Notes: generated by a model from the letters alone, not told the origin. A DNA stretch of 64,000 bases from Pardosa pseudoannulata (GCA_032207245.1 CM063509.1:100075752-100139751), one strand, 5' to 3'; numbered from the stretch's first letter, positions 13,301-24,600 are shown. Made by a program: numbers and translations.

Positions 13301-16300
13301 TACTTAATAATACCTCTGTATATATCCTAATATACCCAGATGAAAAGCCAACAATTATACAGGTCCAGTCAGCTCCACCTTGAAGACTCCTACATAATTA
13401 AAAAATAATTAATAAAATCATTTGAATCACTGGGCTAGAATTATAAAATCATTGATTGGTAATCTCTACCTTTTCTGAGAGGCAAGAGGTAAACACAGCA
13501 AACTCGTAATGTTTTCATCTCTAAAATAACAAAAAAACAATTTTATTTCATTGAAAATAAAATTTTCACGAAATGTGAAAACGGTACTAAATAAATTTAC
13601 ATAGTTATTCAATACTCGTTATGTATCTAGGATAAAATAATACATAAAGATTTTTTATAAATTTATACACATAAGAATGTTGATTCATTATATTGCTTAT
13701 CTTCCTGTTAAATACGAGGCGCATCCAGAAAGTATGTTTCCCTATTTGAAAGAAAAAAAGAACTCACACTTTCACGGACATATTTATTAGCAATATATTT
13801 GTTCCTAACATAATTTGTTGCGGACATATTTGTTGAAAAATAGCAGCAATGTTTCAGCTATTTTTCAACATAGCCACCACTAGAATTGAGACACTTGTCA
13901 TATTGTGGGATCAACTTTTGTATACCTCTGTCGTAGAACTCTGCTGCCTGTGAATGGAACCAGCCTTCCTGTCCCAGAACACCATGCACATCCCTTTCCG
14001 TACCGATAATGTCTGTTTGAATTTGGTCCTGACCGAAGATCCACTATGATGCCAATGCATTGACTGCTGCTTGGTTTCCAGGGTAAAGTAAGAAATTCAA
14101 GTTTCATTGCCCGTGGCGATCCTGTCAAGGAACTCGTCGCCATCATCGTGATACCGCTGCAGAAATGTCAGTGGTGCTTCTAAGCGTCAAATTTTGTGTT
14201 CGGGTGTCAGTTTCAGCTCATAGGCCTGACAGAGCTAATGACAAATTTCAATTGGTGCAACGCTTTGTGCATTCAAGATCACCAACAGAACACTGCAGGC
14301 GGTGGGAGAAGGAATTAAGAGTTTCCATTTCGGACCACTACTACCCCGCTACTGAAACAAATTGGGACTTGTCCAGCTGGCATATGATTAATACATCATA
14401 GATCTGTTACGCATGTGCAATTTTCATGGCTAATTACGTTTACTTTAAAGAGGAAAACATCGGGAAACTTACTTTCTGGATGAGCCTCGTATGTATATAT
14501 GCATGTTATATATAGAGAAATTTTACAGATAGTTATCCATACATTAAATATCACATACACATACAGATATTGGGCAAAATAATAAAAACAACTGTGAAAG
14601 AATGCAAATTTTTATTAGTATGGAGTTGGGCCACCATTGGCTCAAATTACAATTTTTATGCAGCATAGGTTTGATAAAGATTGTGCACACAGTTTAAGGG
14701 AACACACAGCTGGTCCTCCTGCAGTGTGGTCTTGAGTGTGCATGGTGGATGAAACTAGAGCATAGACTCTAAAAAAACCTCACAAAGACTCAATTAATAT
14801 CAGAAGACTGGGGCTACCCTGTTCAGATGTTCAATTTCATATTATGCTCATCTAACATTTTAACACAGCAAGTCATGTGCACTACACATTGCCACCTTGG
14901 AATATAGGATGCTCTCCAAAAAATAAGAGTCTGGAGCATAGGGTATAAATGGTCTGTGAGAGTACAGCAGAAATGATCACCTGTGACCTTCTCCCTCAAG
15001 ACTATGAGTATCCTCAAGCCAGAATAAGATATCGCTCCTCATACCACCAAAGAGTCTCTTCCATGCTCTACAGTATGGAATGTGAAATTCATCTACCAAT
15101 GATCACCAGACAAACACACATCTGGTAGTCTGAAATGATGTAAATGATGATTTGTCAGACCAGATCACCTGTTCCAATTGCTGTTATGTCCAGTTTTGGT
15201 AGGCACTAGGACTTTTGCTCTGCAGATTCTACAACAACATTGACAGCTTTGGGATGGCTACTCTGTGATTAATAATCATAGCATGCAGCTCCCATTAAAT
15301 AGATATAAGGTTCTGGAAATGGATGTTCATCTTGGAGGTTATCTGCTGAGGTGTAGTCTTACTTTTTGGTCAACTATCCTCTTCAACAAATGTCTACTTC
15401 GACTTTCACCCCCTGTTCTGCTTTGAAAATGACACCTTTCCCAGTGATATATAGGCTGTCATACTTCTTAACACAGTGGACTGAAACACCCATAAGGTTG
15501 GCTCTTCGAGACATGGATGCTCTAGTGAGGTAAGCTCCAATAATCATGCCTCTTTGCACATTTAGCAGAATCTTTGCTGAGAACAGAATTTTCTCATACA
15601 ACTCTCACACCAGCAAATGTTTAACTGATACCTTCCCTTATTCCACTGCTAGATATCAAAATATTGCAACCAATGATGATGATGCATTGAATAGTCAATG
15701 TATGACACACTTTAATATGGATGTTCCTATTATTTTGCCCTACACCTAAATGTATTACTGGTTCAATCACAGATATAAATATCTAGACCAGGGATGGACA
15801 AACTTTTTCAGCCGCAGGCCAAAAATCAAAAGAAAATAAGTTTGGGGGACCAAGATAAATTTTTTTTTAATTTTAAAAATAATATACAAGTACCTAACAG
15901 TTTAAATACGTTAATGAGATGAATGAAATTGCGATTTCATTTTTAAAAGTTCCTTATACTGAGGTTCGAAGATAGATGTACTGATTTTAAGGAATGATAC
16001 TAAATGCTCATCTGTCACTCTACTTCTGATATTATACTTTCTAACATTCAAAGTTGAAAACACTTGTTCACATATAAAAAGCAAATATACCACTGATCTT
16101 CTGTGTGTGAGATGATAAATGTGGGATATAATATTTAAGCAAAGTAGAAAAGGAGATGGATATATAATGTATAAATACATATTTAATTTGCCTCGGATTT
16201 GCCTTTGACCGGCAACTTAAAATTCTATCTGTGGGCTGGATAAAACTTTCCAGCGGGTCGGAGTTGGCCTGTGGGCCTTAGTTTGCCCATCCCTCATCTA

Positions 16301-19016
16301 GACTATAAACAAGAAACAGGGAATGCTATAAAAATCAATTGAAAATCATACTTTTCAGAGGTTAATTTTCCTTCATAAGTGGTAAGAAATTTTAGTTTTA
16401 CATCACTTTCTTCAGCAGCATCCCATTTAGCTATAAAAAAATGATGAAATGTTAAAAAAAATACAGCTTGAAATATTTATGAAATTTTTAAGTATAATTT
16501 ATAATTACAATTAAAAAATACTGCATGTTGCCCATATGCTAATGCTAATACATCTGCTGAAGGTGAAAGAGAAGAAACACAATCCTGTAACCATGACTGA
16601 TCTTCCCGTTTCAATTTTATAGTTTCACTTAATTTTTCTTCTGGTGAATCATCGAAGTCCCAGTTACTATTCCAAGCTTCTGCTGAGTAATCATCTGAAA
16701 TATAAGAATAGTTTTAAATGATCACAGTACACACATATACTGTATAATATTTTACAGTTGGTAATATTCACAGACATCTAACAATATCTGACACAAAGAC
16801 AGGATTTAGTTTCAGGCAGGGCCCGAATTAGATACTTTTGTGCCCAGGGCTCAATCCAATTTTTGTGCCCTCCACCCCCATGCAAATTTATAGCAACATA
16901 TTATCATAATTACAGTCATATAAAAATTATAACATTAAATTAGCAAACAGATTTAAGAAATTAGCATTAAAGTAATATTCAAATTCAAAAACACCAAATT
17001 TTTCATTTTACGTAATCATTATTATCTCTGTTTAGCCATGCTAAAAATTAAGGACTTTTAAAGACCTACAGTGACCCACTTTTTTATTTTTATCTTGTCA
17101 CACTCACAAGCTCTGTGGTGCAGAAAATAAATAATAATAGAATTAAAAATAATTTAAATTGATGAGATGATTTAATGGTTTATAGTGGAATGTTGCTAAT
17201 AATCTGTTTTATAAATATGCAATAACCCATAGGATAAAAAGAGCGCCAGGTTCATTGAGGGAATTAATTATCAAATAAATAACAGTAAAATTAAAGTAAA
17301 TAGGAAACAATAGAGTTCATGATAAACACAATTACCGCGTACAATAATTTATTAAAACTTAACGATGGTAGCATATGTTTGAAATTTTTTCCCACTTAAT
17401 ATGTTTCAAGCACTCGATTAAATTTTCGTACCCAGGGCATGTGCCCCAAGTGCCCATGCAATAATCAGGCCCTGGTTTCAGGAGAGGCTCAAACTGGATT
17501 GAACCTGCACCATCATAATATTTCACCATTTTTAAGAAAAAAAAAAACATTTCAGCAAAAAATAAATAGAATTTGGTATTAATACTTAAAATTAATAATT
17601 ACATTAAAAACTTGTAAAAAATTTTATATTATATGTAAATATCATAGGCATCCATGCAGAGTCATATATCATATGTTTCAGCAAATACAAAACACAATTT
17701 GAAATAAAAATATTAAAATGAAAAGTAGATAAAAAAAATTTTTTTAATTTCATTTTAAATTAAATTTGATTAAATGTATAATTAAAATAATTTTTAAATT
17801 TGTAAATGCACTTTTATTTATTTTTGTACTTTTATTTTGAAAATATACTTTTGTTAAATGCAATACAGCAAACTCTAAAATTTTGGGGAGGCATGACAGG
17901 CTCAATTTTCCCCTCCCCATCTCTGGCTCTAAGCAGTGTTTATTAATACAATTTGTTATAACTTAAATGCACAAGTTATAAGATTCCAGAAGTGTTTTTA
18001 CAACCATAGTCAATAGCAAAATTATAAATAATAGAAATTATCTATTACTTTATTCAATGCATAATAAAATAATGGAAGTAGACACAAAATAAATAACTTA
18101 TTTCAGTAGCAATGCACAAAAAGAGAGCATAGCAAACAGATTTATTATGGACCTGCTAATTGCACATTAAATAACAATTATTAACACTAATTAATAACAT
18201 TATCTGTGCCATATTTATGTTGGCTTTGCATTTAAATCTATATTCTGACACAAAGGTCTTTAATCAACTCTTAATGATATCCAATGTCAAAAATTATTCT
18301 ACTGCATTGTTCTAATTTAATCTGTTTGTATTTATACACAACTACTATTTTTTTAACAACTACTTGTATTTTATATAAGTTATGCATTAAAGTAGTAAAT
18401 ATATACTAGTATGGTGAGCTTAAATTAGAACGCTATTATATACAATGGGGTCACAGAAACTATATCAAACTACAATACAATGTAATTATACAATACGTGT
18501 AACGTATCATATTAAGTTATATATATTAAAGAACAATTTAAAAAACATTCTTTAAGCTATTTAATAAATACAAGCAATAGTGACAATAATCCTGACAAAA
18601 TTAAATAAAGAAAGCAAATAAACTTCAGATACTAATTTAAAAATTCTTATACTTTTTAAATGGGAAAGAGATTTTAAAAGTCCATAATTTCGAAAATGAG
18701 TGATGTAAAAACAATACATATTATAAACATTATGATAATATAAATTTCATATGCTTCAGATTGCATATCTGTTTTAAGAGGGTAAAATTGAACAAAATAA
18801 ATTTAATGGAATGTACCCAAAATATTATATAAATTAAGCAAACAGAAAGAAATCGTTTATAATTGCGTGGCATTAAAAACTAGATAACAATATTTTGGAG
18901 AAAGATTATCAGACAAAATAAGCACCTGGAGTAGACGAATCATCTGAGAAAGTAAGTGCAGATTTTACTAACTTAATATTTGCTATCAATGCACGTTTAC
19001 TTAAATTACACGACAT
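1378..19016 (-). CDS. RAB3GAP2: RAB3GAP2 homologue, 5' part of gene (10 coding exons, continues beyond left edge)
   Basis: Non-catalytic (regulatory) subunit of the cytosolic Rab3GAP complex. In other animals it partners RAB3GAP1 to stimulate GTP hydrolysis by Rab3 and acts on Rab18 in ER and autophagy traffic. Exons on the minus strand, in order: 18926-19016, 16509-16694, 16352-16430, 13470-13520, 13314-13389, 9070-9171, 7560-7659, 5271-5369, 3142-3290, 1378-1460. All borders are GT/AG and phases join without a stop, giving 338 residues plus 2 nt. Family landmarks are [11 protein letters not shown] (about 65-75), [16 protein letters not shown] (about 142-157), [18 protein letters not shown] (about 207-224), [11 protein letters not shown] (about 237-247) and [16 protein letters not shown], all typical of the N-terminal beta-propeller-like RAB3GAP2_N domain. 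The vertebrate protein is about 1,390 residues, so roughly three quarters is outside the window. An in-frame TAG lies 33 nt upstream of the chosen ATG. No signal peptide or membrane segment is seen. Confidence 0.95.
3142..3290 (-). CDS. RAB3GAP2: RAB3GAP2 exon 9
   Basis: Encodes [20 protein letters not shown] then [20 protein letters not shown] and [10 protein letters not shown]. It aligns with the family block GIM..SPFD followed by GSNPF.GFFYALE. It leaves in phase 0. An apparent longer ORF here runs into intron beyond the donor GTAATA. Confidence 0.95.
3579..4496. mobile_element. DNA transposon with CAGGGTTCCCAC ends (hAT-like), in RAB3GAP2 intron
   Basis: Ends are inverted (CAGGGTTCCCACTG and its complement CGTGGGAACCCTG), followed by A/T-rich AAGGACTTTTAAGG-type subterminal repeats on both sides. 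Only a 5-bp flank match (ATATC) is seen rather than the usual 8 bp of hAT, so the class is tentative. The centre holds a long (AT)n tract. A related copy ends at 8607. Confidence 0.7.
3934..4060. repeat. (AT)n microsatellite
   Basis: About 100 bp of nearly pure AT dinucleotides with a few TG/AA interruptions, inside the hAT-like element. Confidence 0.95.
5271..5369 (-). CDS. RAB3GAP2: RAB3GAP2 exon 8
   Basis: Encodes [20 protein letters not shown] then [22 protein letters not shown] is a family signature. It enters with 2 nt and leaves with 1 nt, matching exons 7 and 9. Confidence 0.96.
5940..6040 (-). repeat. tRNA-like retroposon fragment
   Basis: On the minus strand the stretch around 5970-5985 reads GGTTCGAATCC, a Pol III B box, next to a TGCCGAC acceptor-like end. 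The matching 5' acceptor half (GTCGGCA) is not found at tRNA distance, so this is a SINE or pseudo-tRNA piece and not a tRNA gene. Confidence 0.4.
6361..6503 (+). repeat. tRNA-derived SINE, family 1, 5'-truncated
   Basis: Contains a B-box-like GGGTTCAAATCC, then the family-1 body (ACATGGATGTTC, CATTTGGAGTTGGC, CTTATTAGCCCTTGTGTTGC) and ends CACACCAAACCC. It is the same family as 35582-35761. Confidence 0.75.
6559..6828 (+). repeat. Direct repeat copy 1 (~270 bp)
   Basis: Starts GGGAGATTTATTCCCATGG and ends at GTTGAGTTATTCTTTACTT. It is about 90% identical to 7008-7278 by eye, spaced 449 bp. An AT tract precedes this copy and another follows copy 2. The element class is unknown; an LTR-like or Penelope-like tandem arrangement is possible. 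Confidence 0.75.
6909..6986 (+). repeat. (CCATAT)n imperfect hexamer repeat
   Basis: Repeated CCATAT/CCATATT units lie between the two 270-bp direct repeats. Confidence 0.8.
7008..7278 (+). repeat. Direct repeat copy 2 (~270 bp)
   Basis: Second copy of 6559-6828, followed immediately by an (AT)n tract at 7279-7306. Confidence 0.75.
7560..7659 (-). CDS. RAB3GAP2: RAB3GAP2 exon 7
   Basis: Encodes [20 protein letters not shown] then [27 protein letters not shown] is near-diagnostic for RAB3GAP2. Acceptor TTTCAG, donor GTATAA. Confidence 0.96.
8057..8607. mobile_element. Second, end-truncated copy of the CAGGGTTCCC element
   Basis: Shares GTTAGCTATTAGGAAAGGGC with the first copy (about 4216) and the right terminus AAGGACTTTTAAGGAC ending in AAACCCTG. 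The left terminus is missing. It has an extra internal segment relative to the first copy. Confidence 0.6.
9070..9171 (-). CDS. RAB3GAP2: RAB3GAP2 exon 6
   Basis: Exactly 34 codons in phase 0 on both sides, starting [20 protein letters not shown], which matches the family stretch GVLL.AQ.L.E.PV..L.C. The intron above it (9172-13313) carries the large foldback element. Confidence 0.94.
11442..12771. mobile_element. 1.33-kb foldback element with ~0.5-kb inverted arms, in RAB3GAP2 intron
   Basis: The left arm (11442-12003) and right arm (12260-12771) are imperfect inverted repeats. The outer ends read ACGAGTGGATCGGGACAGCC and, complemented, ACGAGTCGATCGGCACAGCC. Inner arm sequence around CAGCCTGATTTTTAAAGATA is also mirrored. 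A loop of about 256 bp contains a smaller hairpin near GAATATTC. The flanks repeat CAATGGAT, with identity extending to CAATGGATAC, at 11434 and 12772. That suggests an 8-10 bp target duplication, as in Mutator-like or hAT elements. No ORF is seen. Confidence 0.85.
13314..13389 (-). CDS. RAB3GAP2: RAB3GAP2 exon 5
   Basis: Encodes [19 protein letters not shown] followed by IRIYTE. The DWTCI.VGF.SGY block is one of the strongest family matches. The exon leaves in phase 0. Only 80 nt of intron separate it from exon 4. Confidence 0.95.
13470..13520 (-). CDS. RAB3GAP2: RAB3GAP2 exon 4 (51-nt micro-exon)
   Basis: Encodes [16 protein letters not shown] and part of the next Arg, matching the family motif ending LPLASQKR. 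Two overlapping AG acceptors are present; the first keeps the reading frame from exon 3. Confidence 0.92.
13715..14489 (-). mobile_element. mariner-family element (decayed)
   Basis: Terminal inverted repeats of about 28 bp (CGAGGCGCATCCAGAAAGTA left, CGAGGCTCATCCAGAAAGTA right, complemented) are flanked by TA on both sides. At 775 bp it is shorter than an intact mariner (about 1.3 kb). The minus strand retains a transposase piece. Confidence 0.92.
13850..14161 (-). pseudogene. mariner transposase fragment, inactivated
   Basis: The minus strand reads [20 protein letters not shown], then T, stop, then [20 protein letters not shown] and [15 protein letters not shown], the middle of a DD34D mariner transposase. 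The family's first catalytic motif TGDETW reads TGNET followed by a stop codon. A second stop follows EVYKS. The N-terminal DNA-binding part and the C-terminal catalytic part are missing or degraded. Confidence 0.9.
14570..15740 (-). mobile_element. Tc1-like element, degenerate
   Basis: The ends carry inverted GGGCAAAATAATA, with TA near both borders (14568 and 15741). Minus-strand frames give scattered Tc1-type transposase pieces (for example VKMLDEHN near 14850, [14 protein letters not shown] near 14940) with many stops. The length of 1.17 kb is close to a full Tc1 element. Exact left border is uncertain by 2-3 bp. Confidence 0.65.
15789..16295 (-). mobile_element. hAT (Charlie-like) internal-deletion element A
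   Basis: Ends are CAGGGATGGACAAACT and AGTTTGCCCATCCCTC. A perfect 8-bp target duplication ATCTAGAC lies at 15781-15788 and 16296-16303. The minus strand at 15911-16100 encodes a hAT C-terminal dimerisation piece ([20 protein letters not shown] then [12 protein letters not shown]), resembling GTF2IRD2/ZBED-type transposases. Most of the transposase is deleted. It is homologous to 29225-29719. Confidence 0.93.
16352..16430 (-). CDS. RAB3GAP2: RAB3GAP2 exon 3
   Basis: Encodes [14 protein letters not shown] and [11 protein letters not shown], corresponding to the KW-containing strand after AVF in the human protein. The acceptor is TTATAG and the donor GTATGA. It enters with 2 nt and leaves with 2 nt. 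Confidence 0.9.
16509..16694 (-). CDS. RAB3GAP2: RAB3GAP2 exon 2
   Basis: Encodes residues 31-92 plus one base. It contains an acidic Trp-rich stretch ([12 protein letters not shown]) and the signature [17 protein letters not shown]. Acceptor TTTCAG and donor GTAATT are clear. The donor was chosen over an upstream GT because only this one keeps phase with exon 3. Confidence 0.93.
16817..17474. mobile_element. hAT-type non-autonomous element
   Basis: Left end CAGGGCCCGAATTAGATACT, right end TAATCAGGCCCTG, flanked by a perfect 8-bp duplication GTTTCAGG (16809-16816, 17475-17482). It is 658 bp with no transposase. A stretch near 17040 resembles the AAGGACTTTTAAAGAC subterminal motif of the 3579 element. 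Confidence 0.88.
18926..19016 (-). CDS. RAB3GAP2: RAB3GAP2 exon 1 (start codon)
   Basis: Begins at ATG 19016 ([10 protein letters not shown]) and encodes residues 1-30 plus the first base of Asp31. Donor GTGCTT follows 18926. An in-frame TAG 33 nt upstream supports this Met. This N-terminal stretch is the least conserved part and is placed by its phase fit to exon 2. Confidence 0.82.
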
Positions 19017-19601
19017 TTTATTACAGGGAAATTTACAACACAGAACCTAAATCCATGACAAAATAAATAAACAAACCCGTGAACTACGATTGTTTCGGCC
19101 ACGCTAACTCAAGTTGACTTTCAGCCAATAAAAACGAGTTTCAAAGGACCAATCCCAAGCTGACTTTAAATTATCAAATAGATCCTACAAAGTATTTCTT
19201 TGATCAATGGACTACACTCAGAAGTAACATTGCAGGAAGTTACTTTCAAAGAACTTCTTGTTATTTTTTTATAATGTAGAATATATATAATGAGTTATTA
19301 ACGTTAATTTAGTGAGTTTAATTCAACTGTTCACTCTAAATAAGGCGATTTCATGCAGCAGGGCACATTTCAACTTATGACAATTCTGGCTTTAATTTCA
19401 AACGGAAGGGCAGTTTCTTGTTTGTCTATTGGCTATTGTAAATATAAAAATGAATGTGAAGTACATTATAGTAGTTCGTGACGTTATGACAAATTGCTCT
19501 ATTCCAGTTTCTTCCAATCCTCCTCCAAATAATTTTCTCGACTTCTTTCATTGCTGTTAGAATCTAGACATCTACGTCCTATCAATAACCAGGACCCAAC
19601 G
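19017..19601. promoter_or_regulatory. Upstream region of RAB3GAP2
   Basis: This is the 5' flank of the first exon. CCAAT-type motifs in both orientations occur at about 19124-19155 (AGCCAATAAAA, GACCAATCCC), within 140 bp of the start codon. No TATA box is convincing. The promoter assignment rests on position only. Confidence 0.3.
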
Positions 19602-19619
19602 AGGACCAAATTGTAAGGC

Positions 19620-19770
19620 GCTACTCTTGGTACCAGCATTCGCGAGTTCGAATCCCGCTGCTAGTACGGATGGTCGTAACCATTCGGAATTGGTTTAAAT
19701 AGTTGTTCCCGGTCTCATTAGCCCTCATGTAGTTAAACAGCTCTAAACCGAAACTATCAGTAACCACAGA
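19620..19770 (+). repeat. tRNA-derived SINE, family 1 variant
   Basis: B box GAGTTCGAATCCCGC, then CATTCGGAATTGG, CCCGGTCTCATTAGCCCTCA and CTAAACCGAAAC, the same body as the SINE at 35582. Its 3' portion lies inside the adjacent tandem duplication. Confidence 0.7.
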
Positions 19771-19782
19771 TTATCGTATTTT

Positions 19783-20142
19783 GAAGGATTGAAGTGCCTC
19801 AAACATTGTCCAACAACTTTGGAAAATAAGAATAGTTTTAAGCGTTTGTAAAGTAACTGTTAGGTTCATTTTCGGAAACCCTATGTTTTCATAAACATAG
19901 AATATGAATAACCTGTAGTCCCGGTCTCATTAGCCCTCGTGTAGCAAAAACAGTGCACCGTAGTGCTCTAAACCAAACTTATTAGTAGCCACAGATTAGA
20001 GTAGTTTGAAGGATTGAAGTGCCTCAAACATTGTCCAACAACTTTGGAAAATAAGAATAGTTTTAAGCGTTTGTAAAGTAACTGTTAGGTTCATTTTCGG
20101 AAACCCTATGTTTTCATAAACATAGAATATGAATAACCTGTA
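19783..20142 (+). repeat. Recent tandem duplication, 225-bp offset
   Basis: The 135 bp at 19783-19917 recur at 20008-20142 with no difference that I can see. The duplicated unit also includes the SINE tail (CCCGGTCTCATTAGCCCTC), so the duplication post-dates SINE insertion. Confidence 0.92.
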
Positions 20143-21536
20143 CCATAAGCAACAGTTTTTTAAAATGTCTGTGTATGTTTTTGAGAATACCTGACTACAC
20201 TATCAGAAGACGAAACCCAAATACAATACAAGTAATGTCATTTTTGGTGGGAAGGGAACGAACGCTTGTATACCTCCAAATAAAATAAAATCAAAATAGT
20301 ATTAAAAAAGCAAAGATAATGAATCAGCGATATTATAGTAAGGTCTTCCAACAATGATCAGGAACAGAATGTAATAACATTAAAAGAAAATTTATGGAAT
20401 TTGTTTTTACTATAAAGTGATAAATATAATAGTAATAATTAAGCGTGTTACACTGGACAAAAAAAATCTTTGAGTAATGTCTTTGCCTGTAAACAAGTAC
20501 CTTTACTTCGTATGATACCAGCTGAATTTGGCAACCCTAAATTTTATTTCACTGGACAAATTCTGCATAGCTGCCAAGAATGGCCCTCCATACATGTTTC
20601 TAAGGATTTTGCTGATGACTTGCCACGGATGACACAACGAATTCACAACCGCTCAGCTAAAGATTGAGTTTTAGAAAGTTCAACTTTGAAAGTAAGCTGA
20701 AAAAAAGGTGTAGAAATGTCCTGACCAGTTAAGGGACTAAAGAAACAAGAAATGCTTATACCGTAGCATTTCAGGAAGGGAGTGACTGGGCATTACGAGA
20801 AATTTTCCAGGGTGCAATGTCTCCCTTCAATTTATATCTAAAAAAATAAAACAGCAATCCTTACATTATTATATAAATACATGTGAACAGCTATCCTTAT
20901 GAGGGAGGAAGCTTATAACCCACCCCTTCACTATGCCACTAGGGAGTGGATTACATATGTCATTATATTTAATCCACTATGTATCATAACATTACTAATA
21001 AGTCATTTGGAAAGCCTACATCAATATTTTTTGTCCATAACTCAAACCTATTTTTCTTGATTAAAATATTGCCCTCGTTTTGCTTCAAACCTGTAGTATT
21101 TTATTTTTGTTGTAAGAGAAGGCTGTTAAAATTTGGATTATAGAATTTTAGAAATCTCGAGATTTCATCAACTTATCACATTCTTATTTTATTGTTAAAA
21201 TTAAGTATACTTGATTTTTTAAAATATAAAATTTTCATTGTTTTGTTTGCATTTTATTCTCCCATACAAGAAACCATGTAACAGTGTCATTACTAAGGAG
21301 AGTTATATCATATATCTATAAATGACAAGAAATTTCTTTATAACACATTTTATTTATTAAATATATTGTTTATTATTTTAAATAGATTTAAGTTGAAACT
21401 TTCTATAAGAAACATGGCTAAGAATTTATCAATATTGCTCAATTATATTAAAAAATAAAAGTAAATGTAAACATATATATGATAGTTACAAATTATATTG
21501 AACTGCAGTCAGATAAATCCACATCATTCACTAGTA
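20143..21536. other. Intergenic, no gene recognised
   Basis: A 65-codon open frame at 20470-20667 (+) has no recognisable domain and no splice or family support. The rest is A/T-rich unique sequence. Confidence 0.5.
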
Positions 21537-21670
21537 TTAGATTTAGATTTAGGGTGGGGCGGCTCACAAGGGCACCAGCACTGCGGCCCAAGGCCTATTG
21601 TACTGAAAACCCCCCATTCACTGGAACAAGGAGCTCCAGCACAAGGTTAAGAAACAATAACCATTAGATC
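21537..21670 (-). mobile_element. Retroposon (SINE or LINE 3' end) with tandem-repeat tail
   Basis: Flanked by a perfect 13-bp target duplication TCATTCACTAGTA (21524-21536, 21671-21683). Read on the minus strand it ends in CCCTAAATCTAAATCTAA, a (CTAAAT)n tail as in RTE-driven retroposons. It is 5'-truncated relative to 33251-33417, with which it shares AAGGGCACCAGCACTGCGGC. Confidence 0.85.
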
Positions 21671-21683
21671 TCATTCACTAGTA

Positions 21684-24600
21684 GAGTCCAATGCATATTT
21701 TTAATATTATCTTCTCTGTCCCAGACATCGGGGAGGATCGACAAATCTTCTATTTTATATAAACTTTAGGTTGACACTCACAGAAATTATATTTAAAAAA
21801 AAAAAATTCAAACCTTAGAAAAAAACACTGGAATAGGCAATAACACTTTTTTAAAACCTTTATTATAAGTATTCATATCTATACGGTTTTAAATTAAAAA
21901 AGTAATATAATCACAGGAATCTCAGACTATTAGCATTTTAAAAGTTTTAATGTTGTGAAAAGTTTTATTACAATGAAACATTTTAATTGTTTAGGCAACC
22001 AAACTGTTCTTATTACTTGATGTAATACAAATTGCACTGGATATTATTTACATATAGTGGACATTAAGACTGTGTCATAAGCAGACCCTATGTAGTTACA
22101 TATACCAGGAGTGCATGAACCAAACTGCAATGAAAATCAAATATCACAATCAAACCAATTCCAACATTCCACATAGCTATTCTGCTGCCACCAGTTCACT
22201 ACAATTCCTCTTCTAGACCATAATCTAAAAATGGCAGAAGTTATTTATCTCTAATTTTATTAAAAAATTTGTAGCAGTATAACAATTTCTTACTTTCAGT
22301 TTTTCCTTCAGATATAAAGCCTCAAACTTCTCTACCTGAATTTTACCATAGTCTAACTTTCAAACCAGTTTTATTGCAACTTTTAAAAATGATGACATCG
22401 AATTGGCTAGAACAGTGATGGCCAATGGTTATTTTAAATACTAACACCTAAAAAAAATTTCATTTACTGAGTACTTAATTTCATAGTTACTGAGGATTTA
22501 ATTTTTAATCCTTTTACATCAGCCCATAAAAGTCATGCAACAGTAATGGTAGTTCTACTGTACAATGAAATCTCCCACCTTTTCTAATTTGTAATTATAT
22601 GTACCAACACAATAGGTCACAGGAGAGTGGAGATTTTTTTTTTTTTTTTTAGCAGGACCAAGTGAAAACGTTATTGTTATCATAAAACAAAACAAGTATT
22701 TTGACTTTTTTTTTACGGTAAAAACAGTAACATCCACTTCATTTCTCAGAGCAGGGATAAAAATGTCGGACATCAGCAATACTAAGAGAATAAAAAAATT
22801 GATTTAGAAAATCTAAACAATTAGGTATTGCTGCATTCTATTCCTGTTATTACTAAGAAATAGATGGGAATATGGACACTGCAAAGAGGATTCAGGAGGT
22901 TGTAAACTTTCCAAAAGGATTGTTGAATACATATTACATAAGGATTGTTGCATAAATTTTAAGTGAGGGCATTCGGAGATTTTAATAGTTGAGGGAAAAA
23001 GGGGCAGGGAATCACAACATAAAAATCGTGATATTTAGACCAATATGAAAAAACTCTGTAGTCTCAAAACCAATGAGCCAAACATAAGATTCTTTCCAGC
23101 ATTTTAACATTATCATGCTTTAAAATATATTCAAATGTAAATAGATAACAATTAATTAAAAAGCAAAATTTCCTTTTTAAAAACAAAAATAATTTTACAT
23201 GCAAGGATTTAACAAATTCTACTGCAATTCATTTTTATTATTTTGAATATTTCTACTTAAACTGCCATAATTTAAATTAAATCTACACTGAGCCTCAATT
23301 TAAGAATATATTCAAATTTAAAAATATTATTAATGGCTTTTACAATTACATTTGCTAATTTTACTACAAACTTAAGATTTAATTTTACAATACACAATTT
23401 TCCATGACAAAAAAAAATTTTTTTTTTTGTTAAATTGAGCTTAGGCATAAAAATATAATTACAAATTAGTAATCTGGAAAATCTGAAGGATTATATTTTA
23501 AATTAGGGCTCATGGAATATAAAAAATAAATTCTTACTATAGAGTAAAGGTTAATACAACTTATGTTCAGAGATAATTTGGGTTCTAACTGGAATTTTTG
23601 GAAAATTCTTATAGGAATTAATTTGCATTTGCAACATTCCAATGTGTTCATGGTAAATAATAATAAATTGTTATTGGGATATTTCCCTTAAGGAAAAAAA
23701 AAACAATAACAAAGTTATTCAAGAAAATGCATAAAAAACAGTTGTGTAAACGATTTTATTTACAATTATATACAAAACTATAAATTTACACATTTTTACA
23801 ATTTTATGCACATAAATATAAAAATGCATAAATAGTTCTCTTACAGTAACATTTCACAGATAACATCACTGAAATAGCAAATAATATAACTTTATACATT
23901 GCAATCGTAAGTGAACCAGCAAAATACTTTATTTGTATATAGAATAATGCCTCTTATAAAAGTTTGTGTGCTACAATGCCAATAAAAAGACAGGTTTGAT
24001 GCATAAGAAATTCTTTGGTACATTAAATTAATAATCTCTCAGAAGAAATTAAATTTAGGACCAATGCTTTGAATATAAATCTCGTTCCAGATAAAATATT
24101 TTCAGATAAAAGAAGGTAGTCTGTTCTATCAAATATTGAGCATTTATTGTATTTGTACAAATTGTAGGACTTATTAAAGACCACAGTCTACATCTGAATT
24201 ATTTACATTAAAATATTGGGAATTTTTTAAAAAGAAAATACAGATATTATCAGAGCTTGATTAATCAATCAGTTGCCTTTTCTCTCTAGACAGCTATTGA
24301 AGCACTGCAAAAATTGATTTCATAAACACAATCTTCTCAAGTAAGTATGCACATCATAAACATCCATGTATACATACATATTTACCAATGTTATGTAAAA
24401 TATACAGAAAAACCTATTTTTGTAAGATCGATAATAAAGCTAGTATGTTTGAAAATACCACAGACGTATCTATACCTCTGACATAAGGTAAAGTAATTTA
24501 ATTGTTTAAGCAGTTTGTATTTCAAATTGTTCATTACATACATTTTTAAAAAATATAAATTTAGAAGAATACAAGCCAACAAACCCACACTATTACAGAT

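Noticed and set aside
20470..20667. 65-codon plus-strand frame upstream of RAB3GAP2
   Set aside because: Composition looks less random than its surroundings, but no motif, homologue or splice context can be named.
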